This document shows, in pieces, positions 51,921 to 60,284 of a stretch of DNA of 64,000 bases. The stretch spans positions 1,488,001 through 1,552,000 of the forward strand of contig NZ_CP022961.1 in assembly GCF_002285795.1 (NCBI RefSeq), read 5' to 3'. A model generated the notes under the pieces. The model made no database searches. It was not told the origin of the DNA and worked only from the letters and a program-made list of their open reading frames with translations. The position numbers and the translations under genes were made by a program. The first letter of the stretch is position 1. Every line of letters begins with the position of its first letter. Source of the stretch: Plantactinospora sp. KBS50. Lineage in GTDB: Bacteria > Actinomycetota > Actinomycetes > Mycobacteriales > Micromonosporaceae.

Positions 51921-53125
51921 TGTGTTCGATCCTGGCGCGGTGCCTACGGATCGCCGCGGTCCGTCCGCGGCCGTGGCCGCTCGGGGGTTGAGCCGGTCGG
52001 GCATGCTGGACGGATCAGGAAGCTGAGCCGATCGGGGGTGTTGAGCCGGTTGGTCGCCGGGGGTGGAGCCACGGCCGGCCGGGTCAGCGTGCAGACGTCC
52101 GCCCGTGGGGGTGGCGGACACCAGACGGGCCGGGCGTTGGGGGACGCCCGGCCCGTCGCCGTCGCCGCCCGGCCCCGGCTCGCCGTCGGCCGGCTCCAGC
52201 CCGGGGCTGCCGTCGGCCGGCTCCAGTCCCGGCCCGTCGCCGTCCCCGTCCGGGACCGGCTCCGGCCCGGGGCCGGACGGGCACGGCTCGCGCCACGCGT
52301 CCAGCCAGCGGTGCTTGCGGATCGAGGCGAAGCCGAGTTCGGCGGTGAGCGGGCAGAAGTCGACGTCGGTCTCGTCGTACTCGGCGTGCAGCACCGGCTT
52401 GCCGGCGGCGGTGAACGCCCGCAACGGGTCGCACTCGCCGTACCGGACGCACTCGGCGTTGACCGCGAAGTCGAAGTCGGGAGCCAGCGCGGCGGCCTGC
52501 GGCAGGTCGCCGACCAGCCCGGGAGACATGCTCAGTGACCGGGCCAACTCGGCGAGCCGCCGGTCGTACGTGAGCTGATCGTCCTCGCTCAGCGGAAATC
52601 CGGTCTGCCACCGGTAGCCGTCCACCCCGCGAAGGCCACCGCGTCGAACCGCTTGCTGAGGCAGAGCCGGAGCCGGTCGGCCAGGACGGGCCGCAGCAGG
52701 TCCCAGCGGCGGATGTCGAGCCAGCGGGCGCCGTCGGCCGGCGGCGCCCCGCCGTCGTCGCCGGTGTCCGGCGAGCCTGCGCCGATAATTTCCGGCGGGA
52801 ACCGTTCGGCGTCCGGCCGGGTCGGCTCGTACCGTCCGGCGTCGAGGTGGCACACCAGCCGGCGGTACGGCCCGAACAGGCGTCGTGGCGCCAGCTGGCC
52901 GGTCACCTCAAGGGTGCTGGTGAACGGGTCGAGCACGAACACCTGGGCGGCGACCGTGGCGTCCGGTTCCCCGCTGAGCTGCCACTGCCAGCTCAGCGGT
53001 GTCGCGCTGGGCCAGGGTCGGGGTGCGGGTGGCCCGCCGGCCAGCCCGCAGCCGGCCAGGCCGCAACCGGTCAGCGGTGGCAGCAGCACGGCCACCGCGA
53101 GACGGGCGAGCGGGCGGCGCGCCAT
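51873..53125 (-). pseudogene. GH114-like (endo-alpha-1,4-polygalactosaminidase) lipoprotein, one frameshift
   Basis: A secreted lipoprotein: MARRPLARLAVAVLL then lipobox LTGC. The GH114-type TIM-barrel follows: FVLDPFTSTLEV, RRLVCHLDAGRYEPTRPDAE, ARWLDIRRWDLLRPVLADRL and KRFDAVAF. The frame then shifts; one extra C in the CCCC run at 52625-52628 joins it to GVDGYRWQTGFPLSEDDQLT, YDRRLAELARSLSMSPGLVG and HAEYDETDVDFCPLTAELGF. This is the complete family pattern. The 3' boundary is unsure: after the catalytic domain (about 52280) a Pro/Asp/Gly tail runs on through a hairpin (52126-52155) to a stop at 51873, inside the palindrome. GGGGAG lies 7 nt before ATG 53125. Confidence 0.75.
52126..52155 (-). 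terminator. 12-bp perfect hairpin in the lipoprotein 3' region
   Basis: 52126-52137 pairs with 52144-52155, loop TGGGGG. It may be the true terminator of the lipoprotein gene, suggesting that the coding part ends upstream on the minus strand. Confidence 0.5.
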
Positions 53126-53223
53126 CGGCAGCTCCCCGGGCCGCGGAACGGGACGCGGCGGCCGAGCGGGTGGCCGCCGTCATCCTGAGCAACGAGCCCG
53201 AACCACGGCCGGAACGCGCCGAA

Positions 53224-53259
53224 CCGGCCGTACCCGCCGAAAACGGCGGGTACGGCCGG
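53224..53259 (-). terminator. 16-bp perfect hairpin after the CAP-domain gene
   Basis: 53224-53239 pairs with 53244-53259 around AAAA, 33 nt after the CAP gene's stop on the minus strand. Confidence 0.75.
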
Positions 53260-53291
53260 TGGGGAGGGTGGGTTGGTCGCCGTCGGCCGGC

Positions 53292-54641
53292 TCAGCCGCC
53301 GAAGTCCTGGGTCCAGTACAGCGCCTTGTCGCTGCCCCGGGCGATGCCCACCCCGATGTCCTTGAACGAGCAGTTCAGGATGTTGGCCCGGTGCCCTTCG
53401 CTGTTCATCCAACCGTCCATCACGGCGGCCGGGGTGGGGTAGCCGTACGCGACGTTCTCCCCGAGCGTGCGGCCCGAGTAGCCGGCCCGGTTGATCCGCT
53501 GGTCGAAGGTGCTGCCGTCGCTGCCGTTGTGCGACATGTTGTTGTGCGCGGCCTGGTCCTGGCTGTGCAGTCGGGCGGCGGTCATCAACGCCGAGTCGGC
53601 GACGAGGTTGCCGCAGCCGGCCTTGGCCCGCTCCTGGTTCACCAGCGCGATCACCTGCTGTTCCTCGCTGGCGAACGCGTTCGAGGCCGAGCTGGAGGTC
53701 GCCGCGGGGCTGGAACTCGCGCGGGTCGTGCGGCTCTGGCTGGGCCGCGGGGGCGCCGCGGCCGCGGCCTTGCGGGTCGGTGCGGGGGCGGCGGCCGAGG
53801 TGGCGCTGGGGGAGGGCGAGGGGGAGCCGGACTCGTCCGTCTCGTCGTCGTAGCCCAGCGGCGGGGTGTCGTCGTCGGTCAGCTCGGGGCCGTCGGTGGC
53901 AACCGATGCGTCGCCGGCCGCGGCGTTCGTCCGGGCCTCCTGCCCGGAGTCGGAGTTGAGCGCCATCGCGCCGACGCCGATCATCACGGCGAGCGTGGCG
54001 GTGGCCGCCGCGCCGGCCAGCAGTGCGGGGCGGGGCAACCGGCGCCGCTTCTCCGGCTCCCGCTCCGGTCCGCCGGCGCCGTGTCCCATGTCACGCCAGG
54101 CCGAACCGCCGGCCGCCGCGGGCCGCGCCGACGGGCCGGCCGGCGGGTCGGCGTCGCCGTACCCGGCATGATCGCCGTACCCGGCAAACCCGTCGCGCCG
54201 GTCGTATCCGTCCTGCCGGTCGTATCCGTCGCGCTGGTCGTAGGTGCCACGCTGGTCGTACCCGCCGTGCCGGTCGTACCCGTCGGCGGCCGCGTACCCC
54301 GCCGTACCGTTGGGGTCGTGCGGCACGCCCGCCCAGCCGGCCGTCTCGTCGGGCCAGGCCTGGCCCGCGGACCCGGCGCCCGCGGACCCGGCGCCCGCGG
54401 ACCCGGCGTACCGGTCGGGTGTCTCGTGCCGGTCGGTGTTCCAGGAGCGGGTGTCGGACCAGTCGTCGGACCGCTCGTAAGGCCCGCCCGCGGCCCGCGG
54501 CGGCTCCGGCGACCGGTACGGGTACCGGTCCGCCGGGTCGTCCGAGTGGTGGCCCGAGTCGTACCACGACTCGCTGGCCGGCTGGTCCGCCGTCCGCCGG
54601 TAGCCCCGGTGGGGATCGATCGGGTCGTTCCACCCGTCCAC
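53292..54641 (-). CDS. CAP (SCP/PR1-like) domain membrane protein
   Basis: A 449-residue protein. A hydrophilic cytoplasmic region (1-205) contains Tyr/Asp/Gly repeats of 6-9 residues (YDRHGGYDQRGTYDQRDGY) and AGSAGAG repeats. One membrane helix (about 206-230) leads to a Ser/Thr/Pro linker and a C-terminal CAP domain (about 325-449): QQVIALVNQERAKAGC, LHSQDQAAHNNMSHNGSDG, GENVAYGYPTPAAVMDGWMN, SEGHRANILN and ALYWTQDFGG. The conserved His/Glu cluster is present. Bacterial CAP proteins are secreted; their action is unclear. GTG 54641 has AAGGAG upstream. Confidence 0.9.
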   Translation of the reverse strand: MDGWNDPIDPHRGYRRTADQPASESWYDSGHHSDDPADRYPYRSPEPPRAAGGPYERSDDWSDTRSWNTDRHETPDRYAGSAGAGSAGAGSAGQAWPDETAGWAGVPHDPNGTAGYAAADGYDRHGGYDQRGTYDQRDGYDRQDGYDRRDGFAGYGDHAGYGDADPPAGPSARPAAAGGSAWRDMGHGAGGPEREPEKRRRLPRPALLAGAAATATLAVMIGVGAMALNSDSGQEARTNAAAGDASVATDGPELTDDDTPPLGYDDETDESGSPSPSPSATSAAAPAPTRKAAAAAPPRPSQSRTTRASSSPAATSSSASNAFASEEQQVIALVNQERAKAGCGNLVADSALMTAARLHSQDQAAHNNMSHNGSDGSTFDQRINRAGYSGRTLGENVAYGYPTPAAVMDGWMNSEGHRANILNCSFKDIGVGIARGSDKALYWTQDFGG

Positions 54642-55011
54642 GCGTCGCTCCTTGGTTCTGGCACTGCGGTCGTCCGGAGGCTACGGCCAGGGCCAGCGGG
54701 CCAGCAATCCGGCTAAGGAAGAGATAAGGCGGTGGAAAAGATGTGCTGACATCAATCGGTGTCCGATGAACTACAATCAGGAGTTGTCCGGACAACGATC
54801 TTGTCTGAGTCTCATGGCGACCGGTTGAGCCGGACCGGTTGACGCGGTGATGATCCGCGCGCCCCCTAACTTGACGAACCGGGGATCTCGGCATCAATAT
54901 AGAGGGGTCGCCAGTCGCGCCCAATCGTGCCCGCGTGAAGATCGAGCGGGCAGTCGCGAACGATGTGGCGCGCGTTGGCCGGCCTTCCGGCTGCGCATCA
55001 AAGGAGACGAG
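54642..55011. other. Divergent intergenic region upstream of the small coiled-coil gene
   Basis: 370 bases. AT-rich from about 54710 to 54810, which should hold the promoter for the CAP gene (minus). A probable plus-strand promoter is at 54871-54900. No ORF with normal codon bias. Confidence 0.5.
54871..54900 (+). promoter_or_regulatory. Probable housekeeping-sigma promoter
   Basis: TTGACG (54871-54876) and CAATAT (54895-54900) with an 18-nt spacer, about 110 nt before the small coiled-coil gene. A good match to the -35/-10 pattern in an otherwise GC-rich region. Confidence 0.55.
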
Positions 55012-55206
55012 ATGGCGAAGGCCCTTTACGGCCACGTTGGTGCGGCGCCCGACCGGCGCCTGCTCGACGAGGTCACCCGGTTGCGTGCCAGGGTTCAGTC
55101 GCTGGAGTTCGAGATCACGAGACTCCGGGCAGAGAACGATCGACTGGCCGCCGCGCAGGCCGAGGCGGGTGATCTGCTCCGACTGACCGAGCCCGCGCTC
55201 ACCTGA
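55012..55206 (+). CDS. Small conserved actinobacterial coiled-coil protein
   Basis: A 64-residue protein: AKALYGHVGAAPDRRLLDEV, a heptad stretch TRLRARVQSLEFEITRLRAENDRLA forming one coiled coil (positions split here; about 23-48), and the end LLRLTEPALT. I recall homologues with the same MAKAL..G start and EPALT end near smc in other actinomycetes; function unknown. GGAGA lies before ATG 55012. Followed by a terminator, so it is not in one operon with smc. Confidence 0.82.
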   Translation: MAKALYGHVGAAPDRRLLDEVTRLRARVQSLEFEITRLRAENDRLAAAQAEAGDLLRLTEPALT

Positions 55207-55259
55207 AAACCGCCGCACCCGCGGCAGCCGCCCGATACCCGGGCAACTGAATATCACCG

Positions 55260-55297
55260 GCGCGCCGACCACCCCACGTGGCGGCGCGCATCCTTTT
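55260..55297 (+). terminator. Terminator after the small coiled-coil gene
   Basis: GCGCGCC (55260-55266) pairs with GGCGCGC (55283-55289), followed by ATCCTTTTGT. Confidence 0.65.
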
Positions 55298-55472
55298 GTC
55301 CGGATGACTCGCCCGCGCCACGCTATTGATCAAGCGGGTCGGCCCGATCCGGCGGCTGGAACCGACCGGTTCCAGCGAGCCGCAGGTCAGCGCCGGTGCG
55401 CCCGCGGGTTAGGCTGCGACCGGACAGTGGCGGCGCGGTCGGGTCGAGCAGCCCCGGACGAGGATCGGAAGC

Positions 55473-58400
55473 GTGTATCTCAAGACCCTGACGGTGAAGG
55501 GCTTCAAGTCCTTCGCCTCGGCGACGGCGCTGAAGCTGGAACCGGGCATCACCTGCGTGGTGGGGCCGAACGGTTCCGGCAAGTCCAACGTCGTCGACGC
55601 GATCGCCTGGGTGCTCGGCGAGCACAGCGCCAAGGCCCTGCGCGGCGGCAAGATGGAAGACGTGATCTTCGCCGGCACGGCCGGCCGGGCGCCGCTGGGC
55701 CGCGCCGAGGTCACGCTCACCATCGACAACACCGACGGTGCCCTGCCGATCGACTACACCGAGGTGTCGATCACCCGGCGGATGTTCCGGTCCGGCGAGA
55801 GCGAGTACGAGATCAACGGCAGTTCCTGCCGGCTGCTGGACATCCAGGAACTGCTCTCGGACTCCGGCATCGGCCGGGAGATGCACGTCATCGTGGGCCA
55901 GGGCCAGTTGGACGCCGTACTGCACGCCAAGCCGGAGGACCGCCGGGCATTCATCGAGGAGGCGGCGGGCGTCCTCAAGCACCGCAAGCGCAAGGAGAAG
56001 GCGCTCCGCAAGCTCGACGCGATGCAGACCAACCTCAACCGGCTCACCGACCTCACCGCGGAGCTGCGTCGCCAGCTCAAACCGCTGGGCCGGCAGGCCG
56101 AGGTGGCCCGGCGGGCCGCCGCCATCCAGGCCAACCTGCGCGACGCCCGGCTCCGGCTGCTCGCCGACGACCTGTACACCCTGCGGACCACCCTGGACAA
56201 GGAGATCGCCGACGAGACCGCGCTGCGGGAGCGGCGGGAACAGGTGGAGGCCGAGCACGCCGAGATCCAGCACCGGCTGGTTGAGCTGGAGGCGGCGCTG
56301 GCGCAGGACGCGCCACAGGTGGCGGCCGCCCAGGACACCTGGTACAAACTGGCCGCCCTGCAGGAGCGGTTCCGCTCCACCGAGCAGCTCGCCCGGGAAC
56401 GGCTGCGGCACATGAGCGCCACCCCGGACGACGAGCGGCCCGGCCGGGATCCGGACCAGTTGACCGCCGAGGCGCAGCGGGTCCGCGAGCAGGAGGAGGA
56501 ACTGCGCGCGGCCCTCACCGACGACCAGGTCCGGCTCGCCGAGGCGGTGGAACGGCGGCAGGAACTGGAACGCCAGCTCGCGGCGGCCGAACGCGAACTG
56601 GTCACCGCCGCGAAGGCGATCGCCGACCGGCGGGAGGGGCTGGCCAGGCTCACCGGCCAGGTCAACTCGGCCCGCGCCCGCACCTCCTCGGCCGCCGAGG
56701 AGATCGAACGGCTGCGGAGCGCGCACGCCGACGCCCAGGCCCGGTCCACGCAGGCCAGGGCCGAACTGGACGCGGTGGCCGCCGAGTCGACCGAGGCCGA
56801 CCGGGACAATGCCGACCTGGACGCCCGGCACGCCGAGGCGCAGGCCGCGCACGAGAAGGCCACCGCGCAGGTACGGGCGCTCTCCGACGCCGAACGGGCC
56901 GCCGAGCGGGATGCGACGGCCTGGAAGGCCCGCGAGGAGGCGCTGGCGATGGGGCTGCGCCGGGCCGACGGCGCCGGTGCACTGCTGGCCCGCGGCGGCG
57001 AGGTGCCGGGGCTGCTCGGCGGGCTGGCCGGGCTGCTCACGGTGGCCCCCGGACACGAGGCGGCGCTGGCCGCGGCGCTCGGCGGGCTCGCCGACGCGGT
57101 GGCGCTCAGCGGCGTGGACGAGGCCGTCGAGGCCATGCGGCTGCTCAAGATCTCCGACGCGGGGCGGGCCAACCTGCTGGTCGCCGGGGAGGCCGGACCG
57201 GGCATGGTCGGCTCGCTGGACGCCCTCCGGCCGGGCCTTCCCGCGGGTGCCCGGTGGGCACCCGACCTCGTCGACTGCCCCGAGCAGATCCGCCCCGCCG
57301 TCCACCGGGCGCTGCGCGACGTCGTACTCGTCGAGGACCTGGCGGCCGCGACGGCGCTCGCGGCGGCCCAGCCGGAGCTGCGGGCGGTCACCCCGGACGG
57401 CGATGTGGTCGGCGCGTACGCCGCGGCCGGCGGCTCGGCCAAGGCGCCCAGCTTCATCGAGGTGCAGGCGGCCGTCGAGGAGGCCCGTGCGCACCGCGCC
57501 GCGGCCGAGGAGACCATCGCCGAACTGCGCGATCAGCTGGGCGAGGCGCGCGCCGAGGTGGCGGCCCGCAAGGACGAGGTGGCAACCGCCGCCGCGGCCC
57601 GCCGGGAGGCCGAGGGGCAGCGCAACGCGGCCGCCCGTCGGCTGGCCGAGCTGGGTGCGGCGGCCCGGTCGGCGGCGGCCGAGACCGAGCGGCTGGCGGC
57701 CTCGCTGGCGCGCGCCGAGGGGGCGCGGGAGCAGGATCTCGCCGGCCTGGCCGAGCTGGAGGAGCGGCTCCGGCTCGCCGAGGCCGTCCCGGTGGACGCC
57801 GAACCCTCGACGCAGGAACGCGACGAGCTGGCCGCGTACCTGCCGGGAGCCCGGCAGAACGAGCTTGAGGTGCGCCTGGCCGTGCGCACCGCGGAGGAGC
57901 GGGTGGCCGCGATCTCCGGACGGGCCGACTCGCTGCTGCGGCAGGCGGCGGCCGAGCGGGCCGCGCGGGAACGCGCCGCGGCCCGCCGGGCGGCCCGGGC
58001 CCGGGGCGCGGCCGTGGCGCGGGCCGTCGAGAACGGCGCCCGAGCGGCCCTGATCCGGCTGACCGTCTCGCTCGCCGACGCCGAGCGGACCCGGGACGAG
58101 CTGGCCGCGGCGCGGTCCGCCCGGGAGGCCGAGTTGCAGGAGGTACGCGGCGCGGCGAAGCGGCTCGGCGCCGACCTGGAGCGGCTGACCAGCGCCGTGC
58201 ACCGGGACGAGGTGGCCCGCGCCGAGCAGCGGATGCGGATCGAACAGCTGGAGGCCAAGGCGGCCGAGGACTTCGCGCTGGACGTGGAGACCCTGCTCGC
58301 CGAGTACGGCCCGCAGCAGCTCGTACCGCCCACCCAGGTGGACGTGGCGGCGGCCGAGCGGGACGGCGTGCCCGTGCCGGAGCCGGTGCCGTTCGAACGG

Positions 58401-59054
58401 CCGGTGCAGGAGAAGCGGGCCGCCAAGGCGGAACGCGAGCTGGCCCTGCTGGGCAAGGTCAACCCGCTGGCGCTGGAGGAGTTCGCGGCGCTGGAGGAGC
58501 GGTTCAAGTTCCTCTCCGAGCAGTTGGAGGACCTCAAGGCCACCCGCCGGGACCTGCTCACCGTGGTCAAGGACGTGGACGACCGGATCCTGGAGGTCTT
58601 CGCCAGCGCGTACGCGGACACCGCCCGGGAGTTCGAGCAGGTGTTCGGGGTGCTCTTCCCCGGCGGCGAGGGCCGGCTGGTGCTCACCGACCCGGAGGAC
58701 ATGCTGACCACCGGCGTGGAGGTGGAGGCGCGGCCGCCCGGCAAGAAGATCAAGCGGTTGTCGCTGCTGTCCGGCGGGGAACGCTCGCTGACCGCGGTGG
58801 CCATGCTGGTGGCGATCTTCCGCGCCCGGCCCAGCCCGTTCTACATCATGGACGAGGTGGAGGCCGCGCTCGACGACGTCAACCTGGGCCGGTTGATCAC
58901 CCTGATGGCGCAGTTGCGGGAGAAGAGCCAGCTGATCATCATCACCCACCAGAAGCGCACCATGGAGATCGCCGACGCGTTGTACGGCGTGACAATGCGC
59001 AGCGGGGTCACCCAGGTGATCAGCCAGCGGCTCAACACCGCCGAGGACGAGTAG
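55473..59054 (+). CDS. smc: Chromosome segregation ATPase SMC
   Basis: A 1193-residue SMC. N-terminal head: KTLTVKGFKSFASATAL, Walker A VVGPNGSGKSNVVDAIAWVL (about 29-48), EMHVIVGQGQLDAVL. Two coiled-coil arms (about 170-500 and 690-1000) flank a hinge (about 510-680, PGLLGGLAGLLTVAPGHEAA). C-terminal head: signature LSLLSGGERSLTAVAML (about 1093) and Walker B FYIMDEVEAALDDVN. All ATPase motifs are intact. GTG 55473 starts it, with CGAGG-type purines weakly spaced. It works with ScpA/ScpB, which are not in the window. Confidence 0.97.
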   Translation: MYLKTLTVKGFKSFASATALKLEPGITCVVGPNGSGKSNVVDAIAWVLGEHSAKALRGGKMEDVIFAGTAGRAPLGRAEVTLTIDNTDGALPIDYTEVSITRRMFRSGESEYEINGSSCRLLDIQELLSDSGIGREMHVIVGQGQLDAVLHAKPEDRRAFIEEAAGVLKHRKRKEKALRKLDAMQTNLNRLTDLTAELRRQLKPLGRQAEVARRAAAIQANLRDARLRLLADDLYTLRTTLDKEIADETALRERREQVEAEHAEIQHRLVELEAALAQDAPQVAAAQDTWYKLAALQERFRSTEQLARERLRHMSATPDDERPGRDPDQLTAEAQRVREQEEELRAALTDDQVRLAEAVERRQELERQLAAAERELVTAAKAIADRREGLARLTGQVNSARARTSSAAEEIERLRSAHADAQARSTQARAELDAVAAESTEADRDNADLDARHAEAQAAHEKATAQVRALSDAERAAERDATAWKAREEALAMGLRRADGAGALLARGGEVPGLLGGLAGLLTVAPGHEAALAAALGGLADAVALSGVDEAVEAMRLLKISDAGRANLLVAGEAGPGMVGSLDALRPGLPAGARWAPDLVDCPEQIRPAVHRALRDVVLVEDLAAATALAAAQPELRAVTPDGDVVGAYAAAGGSAKAPSFIEVQAAVEEARAHRAAAEETIAELRDQLGEARAEVAARKDEVATAAAARREAEGQRNAAARRLAELGAAARSAAAETERLAASLARAEGAREQDLAGLAELEERLRLAEAVPVDAEPSTQERDELAAYLPGARQNELEVRLAVRTAEERVAAISGRADSLLRQAAAERAARERAAARRAARARGAAVARAVENGARAALIRLTVSLADAERTRDELAAARSAREAELQEVRGAAKRLGADLERLTSAVHRDEVARAEQRMRIEQLEAKAAEDFALDVETLLAEYGPQQLVPPTQVDVAAAERDGVPVPEPVPFERPVQEKRAAKAERELALLGKVNPLALEEFAALEERFKFLSEQLEDLKATRRDLLTVVKDVDDRILEVFASAYADTAREFEQVFGVLFPGGEGRLVLTDPEDMLTTGVEVEARPPGKKIKRLSLLSGGERSLTAVAMLVAIFRARPSPFYIMDEVEAALDDVNLGRLITLMAQLREKSQLIIITHQKRTMEIADALYGVTMRSGVTQVISQRLNTAEDE

Positions 59055-59068
59055 CCGGTTGCCGGCCC

Positions 59069-59168
59069 GTCGTCAGGGGACGACGGCTGCCTGTCTGTCG
59101 TCAGGGGACGACGGTTGCCTGTCTGTCGTCAGGGGACGACGGCTGCCGGCCCGTCGTCAGGGGACGAC
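59069..59168. repeat. 28-nt tandem repeat, 4 copies, spanning the stress protein stop
   Basis: The palindromic GTCGTCAGGGGACGAC stands exactly at 59069, 59097, 59125 and 59153 (28-nt period). Each copy forms a 6-bp hairpin with AGGG loop. The last copy includes the final codons and stop (59157-59159) of the universal stress protein gene; the others fill the gap to the smc stop. Confidence 0.9.
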
Positions 59169-59651
59169 CACGACCGGCCAGCGGCCGCACCGGACCAGGC
59201 GGTTGGCGATGGAGCCGGCCAGCCGGTGCCCGGCCTGTTCCGAGGCGCCGACCACCACAAGGTCCGCCCGCAGCTCGTCGGCCGTCGCGCGGATCTCGGC
59301 GTACGCGTCGCCGCGGCGGGACAGGAACGTGATGGGCAGCCCCAGTTCGTCGGCGCCGCGGCGGCACTCGCGACGCAGCTCGGCGGTCACCGCCTCCTGG
59401 GTCTCCTGGATGGCGGTCATCGCGGGGGCCAGCGCCAGCGCGCCGAAGCCGGGGGTGGTGGCCACGTAGACCACCGCCAGCCGGGAACGCTGCCGGCGGG
59501 CCAGCCCCGCGGCGTACGCGGCGGCACGCAGCGAGGTCCGGCTGCCGTCGACGCCCACCAGGACCACCCGGGGTCCGTCGGTGCCGCGCTCGAACGGCGC
59601 GGGACCGGCGGCCGGTCCGTACTCCTCGCGGTTGACCGGCTGCGCGCTCAT
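59157..59651 (-). CDS. Universal stress protein
   Basis: A 164-residue single-domain UspA-type protein: GPRVVLVGVDGSRTSLRAAA, AAGLARRQRSRLAVVYV, DELRADLVVVGASEQAGHRL and AGSIANRLVRCGRWPVVVVP. The ATP motif G-2x-G-9x-G-S/T reads as GASEQAGHRLAGS, with the first glycines shifted, so ATP binding is uncertain. AGGTGAAGG precedes ATG 59651. A MarR-type inverted repeat lies about 55 nt upstream. Confidence 0.9.
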   Translation of the reverse strand: MSAQPVNREEYGPAAGPAPFERGTDGPRVVLVGVDGSRTSLRAAAYAAGLARRQRSRLAVVYVATTPGFGALALAPAMTAIQETQEAVTAELRRECRRGADELGLPITFLSRRGDAYAEIRATADELRADLVVVGASEQAGHRLAGSIANRLVRCGRWPVVVVP

Positions 59652-59703
59652 CCTTCACCTGCCGTGGGAACCGGATCCACGTCGATCCGGAGTCGGGTCC
59701 GTC

Positions 59704-59718
59704 GTTGCCTAAAGCAAC
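59704..59718. promoter_or_regulatory. MarR-type inverted repeat upstream of the stress protein gene
   Basis: GTTGC-CTAAA-GCAAC (5-bp arms, 5-nt spacer) in an AT-richer stretch, between the MarR gene's stop and the stress protein start. MarR proteins of actinomycetes bind TTGC-N5-GCAA-like sites. The MarR gene is 60 nt away. Confidence 0.6.
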
Positions 59719-59778
59719 AGTACGACCGTTCGGGTGCCGCCGTTAAGAAGGGTCCCTGCCTATCCGATCCGGTGGTGA

Positions 59779-60276
59779 CTACCCTGGTCCGGACTGGTTG
59801 AACCGGTGCAGCAGACGGGCGAACTCGGCGAGATCGGCCGCCTGCCAACTACGCAGCGTCTGCCGTAGCTGGCCCATCCGGGCCTCCCGGGCGCCGTCGA
59901 ACCGCCGCTGCCCCTCCCGGGTCAGCTCCAGCAGCGCCGCCCGCCCGTCCTGCGGATCCGGCGCCCGGCGGACCAGGCCCAGCCGTTCCAGGTTGGTCAG
60001 CTGGCGGCTCAGGGTGCCCTTGCTCAGGCCGAGCTGCGCGGCCAGTTCGGTGAGCCGTACCCGGCCGGACCGGCGCAGGCACAGCAGCAGCCCGTACGCG
60101 TTGGGTTCGAGGTCCGCCTGGATCTCGCGGGCCAGGTCCCAGGAGAGCAGTCGGGTACGGCGCAACAGCAGGGTGAGTTCGTCCTCGACGGCCCGCAGGC
60201 TGTCCGCGTCGGCGGCACCGCCCGGCCGGGCGCCACCGGCGCCCACTGTGACCTCGTCGTCCACCCGGTCCCCCAT
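59779..60276 (-). CDS. MarR-family regulator
   Basis: A 165-residue winged-helix regulator with LTLLLRRTRLLSWDLAREI, VRLTELAAQLGLSKGTLSRQ (helix-turn-helix), LTNLERLGLVRRAPDPQDGR (wing) and LRQTLRSWQAADLAEFARLL. ATG 60276 is 8 nt after the phoD stop on the same strand, so the two are probably co-transcribed. The inverted repeat at 59704-59718 is a likely site, giving possible control of the stress protein gene. Confidence 0.9.
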   Translation of the reverse strand: MGDRVDDEVTVGAGGARPGGAADADSLRAVEDELTLLLRRTRLLSWDLAREIQADLEPNAYGLLLCLRRSGRVRLTELAAQLGLSKGTLSRQLTNLERLGLVRRAPDPQDGRAALLELTREGQRRFDGAREARMGQLRQTLRSWQAADLAEFARLLHRFNQSGPG

Positions 60277-60284
60277 CGCGGGTT

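Noticed and set aside
55323-58949. 1208-codon open frame antisense to smc
   Set aside because: GC-rich codon structure leaves antisense frames open; no family motif, repetitive Leu/Gly/Arg composition, while smc is intact on the other strand. Many similar shadows exist elsewhere.
59069-59168. CRISPR-like array
   Set aside because: Period 28 nt with only 12-nt spacers that are nearly identical, and no cas genes; it is a tandem duplication of a gene end.
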